Positions 9,968 to 17,989 of a stretch of DNA of 64,000 nt are shown here, one piece after another. Position 1 is the first letter of the stretch, and every line of letters starts with the position of its first letter. The notes below the pieces were generated by a model, which was not told the origin of the DNA, ran no database searches, and worked only from the letters and a program-made list of their open reading frames with translations. This DNA is from Amycolatopsis saalfeldensis. Lineage in GTDB: Bacteria; Actinomycetota; Actinomycetes; Mycobacteriales; Pseudonocardiaceae. Location of the stretch: contig NZ_FOEF01000005.1 of the NCBI RefSeq assembly GCF_900110575.1, positions 310,001-374,000 on the forward strand. Direction: 5' to 3'. The translations under genes and the position numbers were made by a program.

Positions 9968-11503
9968 TCAGGACAAGCCGGCCAGTGCCTTCGCGACGAG
10001 TTCCTGGACCACGGGCCGTGCGGCGGCCGCGTCGGTGGGGGCGAGGGAGAGGCGGGTGCGGCGGTCGAGGACGTCTTCGGCGTTCAGGGCGCCCTCGTGG
10101 CGGACGGCCCAGACCACTTCGGCGGCGGTGATCTCCGTGCCGTCGAACAGGGGGGCCGCGAATTCCGGCTCGACCTGGCCCAGGGCGGCGACGCGGGGGG
10201 CCTCCGTGCCGTACTTGGCGACGAGGCGCGCGGGAGCGTCCACAAGGGACAGATGGTCGCGCGGTGCGGCGCCCAGCAACGACAGCCGGGCGGTGCGGGA
10301 CGGGCCGGCGTGCAGGTTCGCGCGCGTCAGGGCCGCGTCGACGGCGTCCTCGGCCATTCGCCGGTACGTGGTGAGCTTGCCGCCGACGACGGTCAGGACG
10401 CCGTCGGCGCCGGTGACCACCGCGTGTTTGCGCGAGAGGTCCGCGCTGCGGCCGCCGGAGCCCGCGATCAGCGGACGCAGGCCGGCGAACGAGCCGATCA
10501 CGTCCTCGCGGGTCAGCGGCCGCGCCAGTACCGAGGAGGCGACCGTCAAGAGAAACTCCACATCGGACTCCGGCACCGAAGGCACGGGCGGGACCTCGCC
10601 GTCCAGCGGCTCGTCCGTCAGTCCCAAGTAGACGCGGCCGTCGGGCTGGGGCAGCAGGAACACGAAGCGGTTGGTCTCGCCGGGCACCGGCACGTTCACC
10701 GAAGTCGCGCCGACCGACGCCGAGCCCGGCGCCAGCACCAGGTGCGAGCCGCGCGAAGGGCGCAGCCGCACGGAGTCCGTGAGCGTGTCCGCCCAGACTC
10801 CGGTCGCGTTGATCACCTGGCGGGCGCGCAGGTCGTACTCCGCCGAGCCCTCGCGGACGCGCACACCGTCCGCGGTCAGCGAAAGCGCTTCCACCCGTGT
10901 CAGGATTCGCGCGCCCAGCAAGGCGGCCGTCCGCGCGAGGGTCACCACCAGGCGCGCGTCGTCCACCAGTGCGCCGTCGTACGCCAGCAGCCCGCCGCGC
11001 AGGCCGCTCGGCGTGAGCCCAGGGGACAGCGCGAGCGCCTCGGCCACCGGGACGGGCCGCGGCCGGGGCAGGACCGACGAGGGCGTCCGCGCCACCCGGC
11101 GCAGCACGTCGCCCGCCTGCAACCCGGTGGCGATGACCGTCTGCTGGGCCCGGGAAGTGCCGGGGTACAAGGGAAACAGCTGCGGCATCGCCCGCGTCAA
11201 GTGCGGCGCCGTGCGTGTCATCAGGATGCCGCGCTCGACGGCGCTCTCGTGCGCCAGCCCCAGCTCACCCTTGGCCAGGTACCGCAGGCCGCCGTGCACG
11301 AGCTTGCTCGACCAGCGCGAGGTGCCGAACGCCAGGTCGCGCGCCTCCACGAGCGCGACCGACAGCCCGCGCGCGGCCGCGTCCAGCGCGATCCCGGCCC
11401 CGGTGACCCCACCGCCGACCACGATCACGTCCACCCGCTCGCCGCCGGTCAGCCGGTCCAGCTCACGCTCGCGACGACGCGCATTGAGCGAGCCGGTACT
11501 CAT
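9968..11503 (-). CDS. glpD: glycerol-3-phosphate dehydrogenase (FAD-dependent)
   Basis: Membrane-associated flavoenzyme oxidising sn-glycerol-3-phosphate to dihydroxyacetone phosphate, with electrons to the quinone pool. 511 residues. The FAD-binding dinucleotide fold is VIVVGGGVTGAGIALDAAARG near residues 27-47, followed by GTSRWSSKLVHGGLRYLA, the GlpD family signature. The C-terminal domain includes GSFAGLRPLIAGSGG and VVGGKLTTYRRMAEDAVD. It lies 34 bp downstream of a TetR gene and is co-oriented with it. The set TetR/glpD divergent from an ADPS-like flavoprotein matches the M. tuberculosis Rv2249c-Rv2251 arrangement. Confidence 0.95.
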   Translation of the reverse strand: MSTGSLNARRRERELDRLTGGERVDVIVVGGGVTGAGIALDAAARGLSVALVEARDLAFGTSRWSSKLVHGGLRYLAKGELGLAHESAVERGILMTRTAPHLTRAMPQLFPLYPGTSRAQQTVIATGLQAGDVLRRVARTPSSVLPRPRPVPVAEALALSPGLTPSGLRGGLLAYDGALVDDARLVVTLARTAALLGARILTRVEALSLTADGVRVREGSAEYDLRARQVINATGVWADTLTDSVRLRPSRGSHLVLAPGSASVGATSVNVPVPGETNRFVFLLPQPDGRVYLGLTDEPLDGEVPPVPSVPESDVEFLLTVASSVLARPLTREDVIGSFAGLRPLIAGSGGRSADLSRKHAVVTGADGVLTVVGGKLTTYRRMAEDAVDAALTRANLHAGPSRTARLSLLGAAPRDHLSLVDAPARLVAKYGTEAPRVAALGQVEPEFAAPLFDGTEITAAEVVWAVRHEGALNAEDVLDRRTRLSLAPTDAAAARPVVQELVAKALAGLS

Positions 11504-11537
11504 GCCGCCTCCGCGGGAACGAGCGCGTCGGCGGTGC

Positions 11538-12182
11538 TCACGGCCGCAACGAAGCGTCGAGCACGTGCCGGAACTCGGCCAGCAGTGCCTGCTCGTCGAC
11601 GTCCGCCGTGGCGGGCCGCAGCGAGAACGCGAACGACTGCACCACCAGCAGGATCGAGCGGGCCTGCGTGACCACGTCGGCCCGCCGGATGGAGCCGTCC
11701 TGGTGCCCGGCCTCCAGCAGGTGCCGCAGCACCTGCTCGGCGAAGTTCTGCGTCGCGCCGAGCCGCTCCACGATGTAGGGCAGCACCAGTTCCGGGTCGA
11801 CGTCCAGCAGCGTGCGGAACAGCGGGTCGGCGGACAGCGCGGTGACGGCGGCCGCGGCGATGCGCACCAGGCGGTCCCGCAGGTGCACCGCCTCGTCGCC
11901 GGCGTGGTTCGCCTGTTTCAGCAGGCCGCTGAACTCGCGGGTCATCAGCGCGGCGAGCACACTGCGGACGTCCGGGAACCGCCGGTACACCGTCATCCGG
12001 CTGACGTGCGCGGTGCGGGCGATCTCGGCGAGCGTGGTCCGCCGGACGCCGACCGCGAGCACGCACGCTCGGGCGGCGTCGAGCAGCACGTCGTCGGAGA
12101 CGCGCGCCGAGGTCTGGCGGCTGCGGGTGCCTGCGAGCGCGGAGGAAGCTTCTTCCGGCTCGGAGTGACGTTTCACGTCCAT
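11538..12182 (-). CDS. TetR/AcrR family transcriptional regulator
   Basis: 214 residues. The HTH is TLAEIARTAHVSRMTVYRRF at about residues 49-68, followed by a helical ligand domain. ATG 12182 is only 16 bp from the GTG of the divergent ADPS-like gene, and the tiny gap is itself a palindrome, so this protein probably controls both directions, including the glpD that follows it. It resembles Rv2250c by context. The ligand is unknown. Confidence 0.88.
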   Translation of the reverse strand: MDVKRHSEPEEASSALAGTRSRQTSARVSDDVLLDAARACVLAVGVRRTTLAEIARTAHVSRMTVYRRFPDVRSVLAALMTREFSGLLKQANHAGDEAVHLRDRLVRIAAAAVTALSADPLFRTLLDVDPELVLPYIVERLGATQNFAEQVLRHLLEAGHQDGSIRRADVVTQARSILLVVQSFAFSLRPATADVDEQALLAEFRHVLDASLRP

Positions 12183-12185
12183 ATG

Positions 12186-12202
12186 TCACACTATAGTCGT
12201 GA
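12186..12202. promoter_or_regulatory. palindromic operator/promoter between TetR and ADPS-like gene
   Basis: TCAC-N9-GTGA encloses the perfect palindrome ACTATAGT (12190-12197). TATAGT also reads as a -10 element, but lies only one base before the GTG at 12199, so it more likely serves the TetR side or marks an operator. It overlaps the start of the flavoenzyme gene. Confidence 0.5.
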
Positions 12203-13812
12203 ACGATCTCATTAACCACCGTATCCGGGACTCGTGGGCGGGCGACGGAGCCGGCGTGCTGCCCGATCGGGCCGTCCGGTGGCTCGGCCAGCGTATCGGC
12301 CGGGTGGGGGTGGATCGAGGGCATAAGGTGCACCCTGTCCCGAACCTGACCGATTCGACGCTCGCCGAGCCCGCCCGGGAAGCGCTCGCGGCCGTGGTCG
12401 GGGCGGAGAACGTGCTGGTGGACGGCCCGGAGCGGCTCGCCCGTGCCAGTGGTCTGTCCTATCTGGACCTGCTGCGGCGGCAACGCCCTCAGCCCGGGGA
12501 CCCGGTGCCGGCGCCCGACGCCGTGGTGCTGCCGGCCGACCCGGACCAGGTCCAGGCCGTGCTCGACGCCTGCGTGCGTCACGACGTGGGCGTGGTCCCG
12601 TTCGGCGGCGGCACCTCGGTGGTCGGCGGCGTCTCCGCGCTGCGCGGGGACAAGGCCGCCGTGATCGCGCTCGACCTGGCCCGGCTCGACGAGTTGGTGT
12701 CGGTCGACCCGGTTTCGCACCTCGCCGTGCTGCAGGCCGGCGTGCGCGGGCCCGAGGCCGAGCGGCTGCTGGGTGAGCACGGGTTCACCCTCGGTCACGT
12801 GCCGCAGTCCTTCGAGCGGGCGACCATCGGCGGGTTCGCCGCGACGCGCTCGGCCGGGCAGGCGTCGTCGGGCTACGGCCGGTTCGAGGACATGGTGGCC
12901 GGCGTCCGGCTGGCGACCCCGCGGGGTGAGTGGCGGCTCGGGGTCGCGCCCGCGTCGGCGGCCGGGCCGGACCTGCGCCAGCTCGCCGTCGGCAGCGAGG
13001 GCACGCTGGGCGTGATCACCGAGGTCGCGCTGCGCGTCCGGCCGGTGCCGCGGGAGCGGCGTTACGAGGGTTACGTCGTGGACGGCTGGGCGGCCGGCGC
13101 CGAGACCGTCCGGCAGCTGGCGCAGGAGCACGTGCTGGCGGACGTCACCCGGCTGTCCGATGTGGACGAGACGGCGGTGTCTTTCGCGCTCAGTGGTGGC
13201 TGGAAAACGGCTCTGCTACGCGGTTATCTCGCCGCCCGCGGGATGAAACGCCCGTGCCTGCTGATCGTCGGCTGGGAGGGCGACGTCAAGGCCAGGCAAC
13301 GCCGGACGGCCGCCGTGCTGCGGCGCACGGGCGCGCTCCGGATCGGCCGCGCGCTCGGCGAGACCTGGCGCCACGGCCGGTTCAACGGCCCCCGGCAGCG
13401 CGACGTGCTGATGGGCCTCGGCGTCTGCGTCGAGACGCTGGAGACCGCGGCGTACTGGTCGAACCTCGACGACCTGCACGACGCCGTCCGCGCAGCGCTG
13501 ACCGCTTCGCTCGGCCGGGCGATCGTGATGTGCCACGTCTCGCACGCGTACGAGACGGGCGCTTCGCTGTACTTCACCGTGCTGACCTCGCGGGACGACG
13601 CCGATCCGGTCGGCCAGTGGCAACGCGCGAAGCGGGCCGCGTCGGAGGCCATCGTCGGCCTCGGCACGATCTCGCACCACCACGCCGTGGGCGTCGACCA
13701 TGCCCCGTACCTGCCCGCGGAGATCGGCGCGCTGGGCGTGGACGTGCTGCGCGCGGCCAAACACGCGGTCGACCCGACCGGCATCCTCAACCCCGGAAAA
13801 CTGATCGGCTGA
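12199..13812 (+). CDS. FAD-binding oxidase, alkyldihydroxyacetonephosphate synthase-like
   Basis: A 537-residue flavoprotein of the VAO/PCMH fold. The FAD-binding region includes DVGVVPFGGGTSVVGGV and FTLGHVPQSFERATIGGFAA. The C-terminal TISHHHAVGVDHAPYLPAE carries the His triplet typical of alkyl-DHAP synthases, and the protein ends in NPGKLIG. Eukaryotic family members make ether-lipid precursors from acyl-DHAP; the bacterial role is not established. The divergent glpD makes DHAP, which fits a glycerolipid link. GTG 12199 is the only in-frame start that keeps the DSWAGDG segment, which resembles mycobacterial N-termini. Confidence 0.88.
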   Translation: MNDLINHRIRDSWAGDGAGVLPDRAVRWLGQRIGRVGVDRGHKVHPVPNLTDSTLAEPAREALAAVVGAENVLVDGPERLARASGLSYLDLLRRQRPQPGDPVPAPDAVVLPADPDQVQAVLDACVRHDVGVVPFGGGTSVVGGVSALRGDKAAVIALDLARLDELVSVDPVSHLAVLQAGVRGPEAERLLGEHGFTLGHVPQSFERATIGGFAATRSAGQASSGYGRFEDMVAGVRLATPRGEWRLGVAPASAAGPDLRQLAVGSEGTLGVITEVALRVRPVPRERRYEGYVVDGWAAGAETVRQLAQEHVLADVTRLSDVDETAVSFALSGGWKTALLRGYLAARGMKRPCLLIVGWEGDVKARQRRTAAVLRRTGALRIGRALGETWRHGRFNGPRQRDVLMGLGVCVETLETAAYWSNLDDLHDAVRAALTASLGRAIVMCHVSHAYETGASLYFTVLTSRDDADPVGQWQRAKRAASEAIVGLGTISHHHAVGVDHAPYLPAEIGALGVDVLRAAKHAVDPTGILNPGKLIG

Positions 13813-13839
13813 GCCGCGCCGGCCCGGCAAACTGGGGCG

Positions 13840-14409
13840 ATGACCGACACCGTTGGCCCCGGCCTCTGCGCCGAGGAGCTGGTGGCGCGGGGCGCGAGCG
13901 TGACCGGGTTCGACCTGAGCCCGCGCATGATCGAGCTCGCCCGGGAGCGGGTCCCCGAAGGTGAGTTCCGCGTGCACGACCTGGCTGAGCGGCTCGACTG
14001 GCTGCCGGACGCGTCGGTGGACCTGGTGCTGTTCGCGCTGGCGCTGGAGTACGCCGACGACCGCGTGGCCGTGCTGCGCGAGCTGCGCCGGGTGCTGCGT
14101 CCGGACGGCGCGCTGGTGGTGTCCCGCATGCACCCCACCGGCGACTGGCTGCGTCACGGCGGCAACTACTTCGACGTGCGCCTGGTCGAGGAGACGTGGC
14201 ATCAGGGCTGGCGGGTCCGCTACTGGCTGGCCCCGCTGGAGCAGACCTGCGAGGAGCTGCGTGCGGCCGGGTTCCTCATCGAGCGGCTGGTCGAGCCGAG
14301 GCCGCTGCCCGAGGCCGAGCGCGTCGACCCGGTCCGGCACGAGCGGGTGACCAAGCAGCCCAAGGGGTTTCTCGCGCTACGGGTGGTGCCGGACCCACGC
14401 GTCAGCTGA
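13840..14409 (+). CDS. class I SAM-dependent methyltransferase, N-terminally truncated
   Basis: 189 residues that match only the later part of a Methyltransf_11 fold: VTGFDLSPRMIELARERV (motif II, acidic ribose-binding D), WLPDASVDLVLFALALEYADD (post-II/motif IV) and LRRVLRPDGALVVS. The first SAM-binding strand is degenerate: the start reads MTDTVGPGLCAEELVARGAS, where a D-x-G-C-G-x-G loop preceded by about 40 residues is expected. The preceding gene ends 27 bp upstream, leaving no room for the missing part. Probably a decayed or inactive copy, although the frame is intact. It ends in an 8-bp convergent overlap with the next gene. Confidence 0.75.
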   Translation: MTDTVGPGLCAEELVARGASVTGFDLSPRMIELARERVPEGEFRVHDLAERLDWLPDASVDLVLFALALEYADDRVAVLRELRRVLRPDGALVVSRMHPTGDWLRHGGNYFDVRLVEETWHQGWRVRYWLAPLEQTCEELRAAGFLIERLVEPRPLPEAERVDPVRHERVTKQPKGFLALRVVPDPRVS

Positions 14410-15028
14410 ACGTCCGCGTCGGGGCCAAGACCTCGCACGGCACGCCGTGGCCGGGCGCCGGGACGCCGGTGAGCGCGGCCGCGCGGGCCTGCCCGACGTC
14501 CGAGACCCGCACCGGCCGCCCGTCCACGAGCAGGGGAAAGCGGATATCGGAATTCCCGACGTAGGCGTGCACACCGTCGAGCCGGGTGCCGTCTTCGAGC
14601 CGGATGTCGGCGCCGGTCAGCCGCGCGAGGTCGTACCGGTTGCCGCGGCCCTCGCACACGTCCAGCACCGCGAGCTGGTCCGGCGTGGCGAACCAGACCG
14701 CGTGCTCCTCGACGCCGGGCATCGCCGCCAGCGTGGCCGGGCGCTGGCCGTCGCGTTTGCGCAGGCCCGCCGCCCACACCGCGGCCAGCCCGGCGCAGCG
14801 CACCTTCAGCACGACCACCGGCCCGGCCAGCCCGAGGTGCTCCCGCAGCCAGGTGATCTTCGACGGGCACGCGTTGGACCCGTACGCGAGCACGGGGGTG
14901 CGCTCGCGCCACCCCGGCGGCGCCGCCATGAGGTCGTGGCCGGCGCCGTCGAAGTGGACGTACGAGCAGTCCGGCCGGGTCCCGGGGTACGGGTCGGCCG
15001 GGTACGCGGCGTCGGTGAAGAGGATCAG
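14402..15028 (-). CDS. gamma-glutamylcyclotransferase-like protein, probable CTG start
   Basis: A conserved core with [15 protein letters not shown], similar to the YGSN substrate loop of gamma-glutamylcyclotransferase-like folds, then [20 protein letters not shown] 14929 gives 175 residues, but the frame stays open upstream with protein-like sequence ([19 protein letters not shown]) back to a CTG at 15028. That CTG overlaps the mscR stop as CTGA, the same geometry as the ATGA overlaps elsewhere. With CTG the protein has 208 residues. Linkage to mscR suggests a role in thiol or gamma-glutamyl metabolism, which is inference. The function is untested by sequence alone. Confidence 0.7.
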   Translation of the reverse strand: MILFTDAAYPADPYPGTRPDCSYVHFDGAGHDLMAAPPGWRERTPVLAYGSNACPSKITWLREHLGLAGPVVVLKVRCAGLAAVWAAGLRKRDGQRPATLAAMPGVEEHAVWFATPDQLAVLDVCEGRGNRYDLARLTGADIRLEDGTRLDGVHAYVGNSDIRFPLLVDGRPVRVSDVGQARAAALTGVPAPGHGVPCEVLAPTRTFS

Positions 15029-16122
15029 AACTCCACCACGCTGCGCAGGACGTCACCGCGGTGCATGTGCTCGAAGGCCGCCTCGACGCCGTCCAGGCCG
15101 ATCCGCTCGGTGACGAACCGGTCCAGCGGCAAGCGGCCCTGCAGGTACAGGTCCACGAGCATGGGGAAGTCGCGCGAGGGCAGGCAGTCGCCGTACCAGG
15201 ACGACTTGAGCGAGCCGCCGCGGGCGAAGAAGTCGATCAGCGGCAGGTCGTTCAGCCGCATCTCCGGCGTCGGGACGCCGACCAGCACCACGGTGCCCGC
15301 CAGGTCACGGCCGTAGAACGCCTGGCGCCAGGTCTCCGGCCGTCCGACGGCGTCGATCACCACGTCCGGGCCGAACGAGCGGGTCGCGTCCTGCATCGCG
15401 GTGACCACCGCGTCCTCGCCGAGGCCCTTGCTGTTGACGGTGTGCGTGGCGCCGAAACCCTTGGCCCACTCGAGTTTCCGGTCGTCGGTGTCGATCGCGA
15501 TGATCGTGGTCGCGCCGGCCAGCCGGGCGCCCGCGATGGCGGCGTCGCCCACCCCGCCGCAGCCGATCACGGCCACCGAGTCCCCCCGCCCGACGGCGCC
15601 GGTGTTGATCGCCGCGCCCAGCCCGGCCATCACGCCGCAGCCGAGCAGGCCGGCCACCGCGGGCTCGGCCTCCGGGTTCACCTTCGTGCATTGTCCACTG
15701 TGGACGAGTGTCTTCTCCAGGAACGCGCCGACGCCCAGCGCCGGCGAAAGCTTGGTGCCGTCGGTGAGCGTCATCGGCTGCTCGGCGTTGAACGTGGAGA
15801 AGCAGTACCACGGCTTGCCGCGCTTGCACGCCCGGCAGGTGCCGCAGACCGCGCGCCAGTTCAGGATCACGTAGTCGCCCGGCGCGAGGTCGGTGACGCC
15901 CGCGCCGACCTTGTCCACCCGGCCCGCGGCCTCGTGGCCGAGCAGGAACGGGAACTCGTCGTTGATGCCGCCCTCGCGGTAGTGCAGGTCGGTGTGGCAG
16001 ACCCCGCACGCCTGGACCGAAACGACCGCCTCGCCCGGCCCCGGGTCGGGCACCACCACCGTCTCCAGCGCGACCGGCTCGCCCTTCGCCCGCGACACGA
16101 CTCCCTGGACCTCGTACGGCAT
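15025..16122 (-). CDS. mscR: S-(hydroxymethyl)mycothiol dehydrogenase
   Basis: Zinc, NAD-dependent enzyme that oxidises the formaldehyde-mycothiol adduct; the actinobacterial formaldehyde detoxification enzyme (MscR/AdhE2). 365 residues. Catalytic zinc ligands lie in [13 protein letters not shown] and GHEAAGRVD. The structural zinc site is [15 protein letters not shown], and the Rossmann loop is [20 protein letters not shown]. The C-terminal region with [17 protein letters not shown] and [17 protein letters not shown] is very close to M. tuberculosis AdhE2 (Rv2259). ATG 16122 follows GGGAAAGGG. It implies that the host makes mycothiol. Confidence 0.95.
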   Translation of the reverse strand: MPYEVQGVVSRAKGEPVALETVVVPDPGPGEAVVSVQACGVCHTDLHYREGGINDEFPFLLGHEAAGRVDKVGAGVTDLAPGDYVILNWRAVCGTCRACKRGKPWYCFSTFNAEQPMTLTDGTKLSPALGVGAFLEKTLVHSGQCTKVNPEAEPAVAGLLGCGVMAGLGAAINTGAVGRGDSVAVIGCGGVGDAAIAGARLAGATTIIAIDTDDRKLEWAKGFGATHTVNSKGLGEDAVVTAMQDATRSFGPDVVIDAVGRPETWRQAFYGRDLAGTVVLVGVPTPEMRLNDLPLIDFFARGGSLKSSWYGDCLPSRDFPMLVDLYLQGRLPLDRFVTERIGLDGVEAAFEHMHRGDVLRSVVEF

Positions 16123-16194
16123 GCGCACACCCTTTCCCGGCACCGTTGCTCTCGGGCAGCAGCTAATCACGGATCATGCGCGCCTCGCCATATC

Positions 16195-17457
16195 TCAGGC
16201 GGGGGTGACGAGGTAGACCACGCCGCCGGGGCCGCCCGCCACGCTGCCGGTGTCGGTGTAGCGCTTGGTGCGCTGCCAGATCTTTTCGAACTGGTCCCGC
16301 TTGTAGACGTTGCGCACCCGCGAGTCGGAGCTGGACGCCGGGTCGTTCACGATCACGTCACCGGTCTTGGTGAAGCCGACGACCACCATGATGTGCCCGG
16401 ACGTGCCGTATCCCGCGCCGTCCAGTTCAGAGGAGAGGAACGACTGCGAGGTGATCACCGGGATACCGCGCGCGATGTAGCCCTCGAGCTCGTTCAGGTC
16501 GTGCAGACGGGTGATGTGGCCGCGCAGGCCGAGCGAAGCCGCGTACGCGGTGTTGAACGGCCAGTTGCCGGTGCCGTCGTACGCGTAGTCGTAGGTGTTG
16601 CGGGCCGCGTACACGACCGCGGGGTCGACGTAGTCCGACGGGATCCAGCTCATCTGCTGCGCGGTCGGCTTCTTGCCCCAGTACTCGGCCACCATCTCGG
16701 TCGAGGTCGGGCTGCACCAGGCCTCGCCGCCCCCGCCGTACTGCGGGAACTGTCCTTTGTGGATGTTCTGCGCGTACTCCGGGACCTTCAGCTCGATGCC
16801 GCTGGCGACGCCCGGCTTGGTGGTCCGCACGTCGAAGCGGTCCGGGACGTTGGAGGTCATCGCGCCGAGCGTGGACAGCGTCGGGGTGACGCGGGTGCCC
16901 GCCTCGCGGTAGAGGCTCACCCGCAGCTGGTACGAGCGCAGCGTGACGCCGGTCTTGGTCTCGAGCGTGTCGACGTCGACCGAGGCGTTGTCGTCGCTCT
17001 GCCCGTCGACGCTGGTGCGCTGGATGTCGCTGTCACCGCTGGCCCAGCGGCCCATCACGTACCAGGCGGTCTCGACGCCGGTGGACGTGCGGCCCTTGGC
17101 CTCGACCTCCAGCCAGGTCTTGGCCGGCGTCTGCGCGTTCCACGACGCGATGAGCTGCGTGGCGTCGAAGCCCGGGCGGAACACCGGGGAGGTCCAGGTG
17201 CCGTAGTCGTAGGTCTTCGTGGTGCCGAGGCCGGGCTCGCTGTGCTCGACCGTGCCGGCCGGGTGCGTGATGCGCAGCCCGCCGGGGCCCGGCCCGAGCC
17301 CGTCGAACCGGCCGGCGAAGTACCCCGGGCCGGACCACTCGTGGTAGTTGATGGCTTCGTCGTTCGCCGGGCGCGCCGGCGCGGCTTCGGCGTACTGCGT
17401 CGCCCCCGCGGTCAACATGGCGATCGACATTAGCGTGACCAGTCCGCGTGCGCGCAT
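16195..17457 (-). CDS. secreted C39-family peptidase
   Basis: 420 residues with a signal peptide (about 1-25, ending AEA). The first half (to about residue 215) is a beta-rich domain of unknown role. The second half is a papain-like C39 peptidase domain with Cys248 in GEAWCSPTSTEMV, His355 in TSGHIMVVVGF and Asp372 in VNDPASS. It is a stand-alone secreted protein rather than the N-terminal part of an ABC exporter, as in many actinobacterial C39-like proteins. No bacteriocin gene is nearby, so a leader-processing role is not supported. Confidence 0.88.
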   Translation of the reverse strand: MRARGLVTLMSIAMLTAGATQYAEAAPARPANDEAINYHEWSGPGYFAGRFDGLGPGPGGLRITHPAGTVEHSEPGLGTTKTYDYGTWTSPVFRPGFDATQLIASWNAQTPAKTWLEVEAKGRTSTGVETAWYVMGRWASGDSDIQRTSVDGQSDDNASVDVDTLETKTGVTLRSYQLRVSLYREAGTRVTPTLSTLGAMTSNVPDRFDVRTTKPGVASGIELKVPEYAQNIHKGQFPQYGGGGEAWCSPTSTEMVAEYWGKKPTAQQMSWIPSDYVDPAVVYAARNTYDYAYDGTGNWPFNTAYAASLGLRGHITRLHDLNELEGYIARGIPVITSQSFLSSELDGAGYGTSGHIMVVVGFTKTGDVIVNDPASSSDSRVRNVYKRDQFEKIWQRTKRYTDTGSVAGGPGGVVYLVTPA

Positions 17458-17529
17458 TCCGGCTCCGTCCCCAGGCTCGGTTGTTAGCCAGGGATTTTCG
17501 CCTGCCGCGGCGATTAAGTAAACAGGTGG

Positions 17530-17931
17530 CTAGAGCACGGCCTGCGTCTGTGTCACTTTCGCGACCAACTTCCCGTCGTCACCGGTCACCTCGGTCTCGA
17601 CGACGACCACCCGCCGTCCCGCGTGCAGTGGTCTGGACGACGCAATGGCGTAGCCCGAACGGACGCTCCGGAGGAAGTTCGTCTTCGATTCGATCGTCGT
17701 GGTCGCCTCGGCGCCCTCGGGCAGGTTGAGGAACGCGCAGACGGCACCGGTCGAGTCGGCCAGCGCCATCAGGGCCCCGCCGTGCAGCGCTCCGCCGATC
17801 GTGCAGAGTGACTCGTCCCAGGCCAGGCGGCTGCGGACGAGTTCCTTGCCGTGCTCCAGGACCTCGATGCCGAGCCGTTCGCTGAACGGCATGGTCCGGT
17901 GGAAGAGCCGCGTGCCCTCGGGGTCGGTCAT
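17530..17931 (-). CDS. PaaI-type hotdog thioesterase
   Basis: 133 residues of the acyl-CoA thioesterase hotdog fold. The central helix signature GGALHGGALMALADSTGAV is typical of PaaI/YbgC-like enzymes, with the following strand TIESKTNFLRSVRSG. It hydrolyses an acyl-CoA thioester of unknown chain. It is a single gene co-oriented with the metallophosphoesterase upstream, from which a gap of about 58 bp separates it. Confidence 0.88.
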   Translation of the reverse strand: MTDPEGTRLFHRTMPFSERLGIEVLEHGKELVRSRLAWDESLCTIGGALHGGALMALADSTGAVCAFLNLPEGAEATTTIESKTNFLRSVRSGYAIASSRPLHAGRRVVVVETEVTGDDGKLVAKVTQTQAVL

Positions 17932-17989
17932 GCGCCCCAGTCAACCCGGTCCGGGCGCTTGGGGTCCATTACCTCGGGGGTAAGGCCAC

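Noticed and set aside
15061-17433. 790-codon plus-strand open frame antisense to mscR and the C39 peptidase
   Set aside because: Shadow frame typical of 70% GC DNA; the minus strand carries two proteins with complete catalytic motifs.
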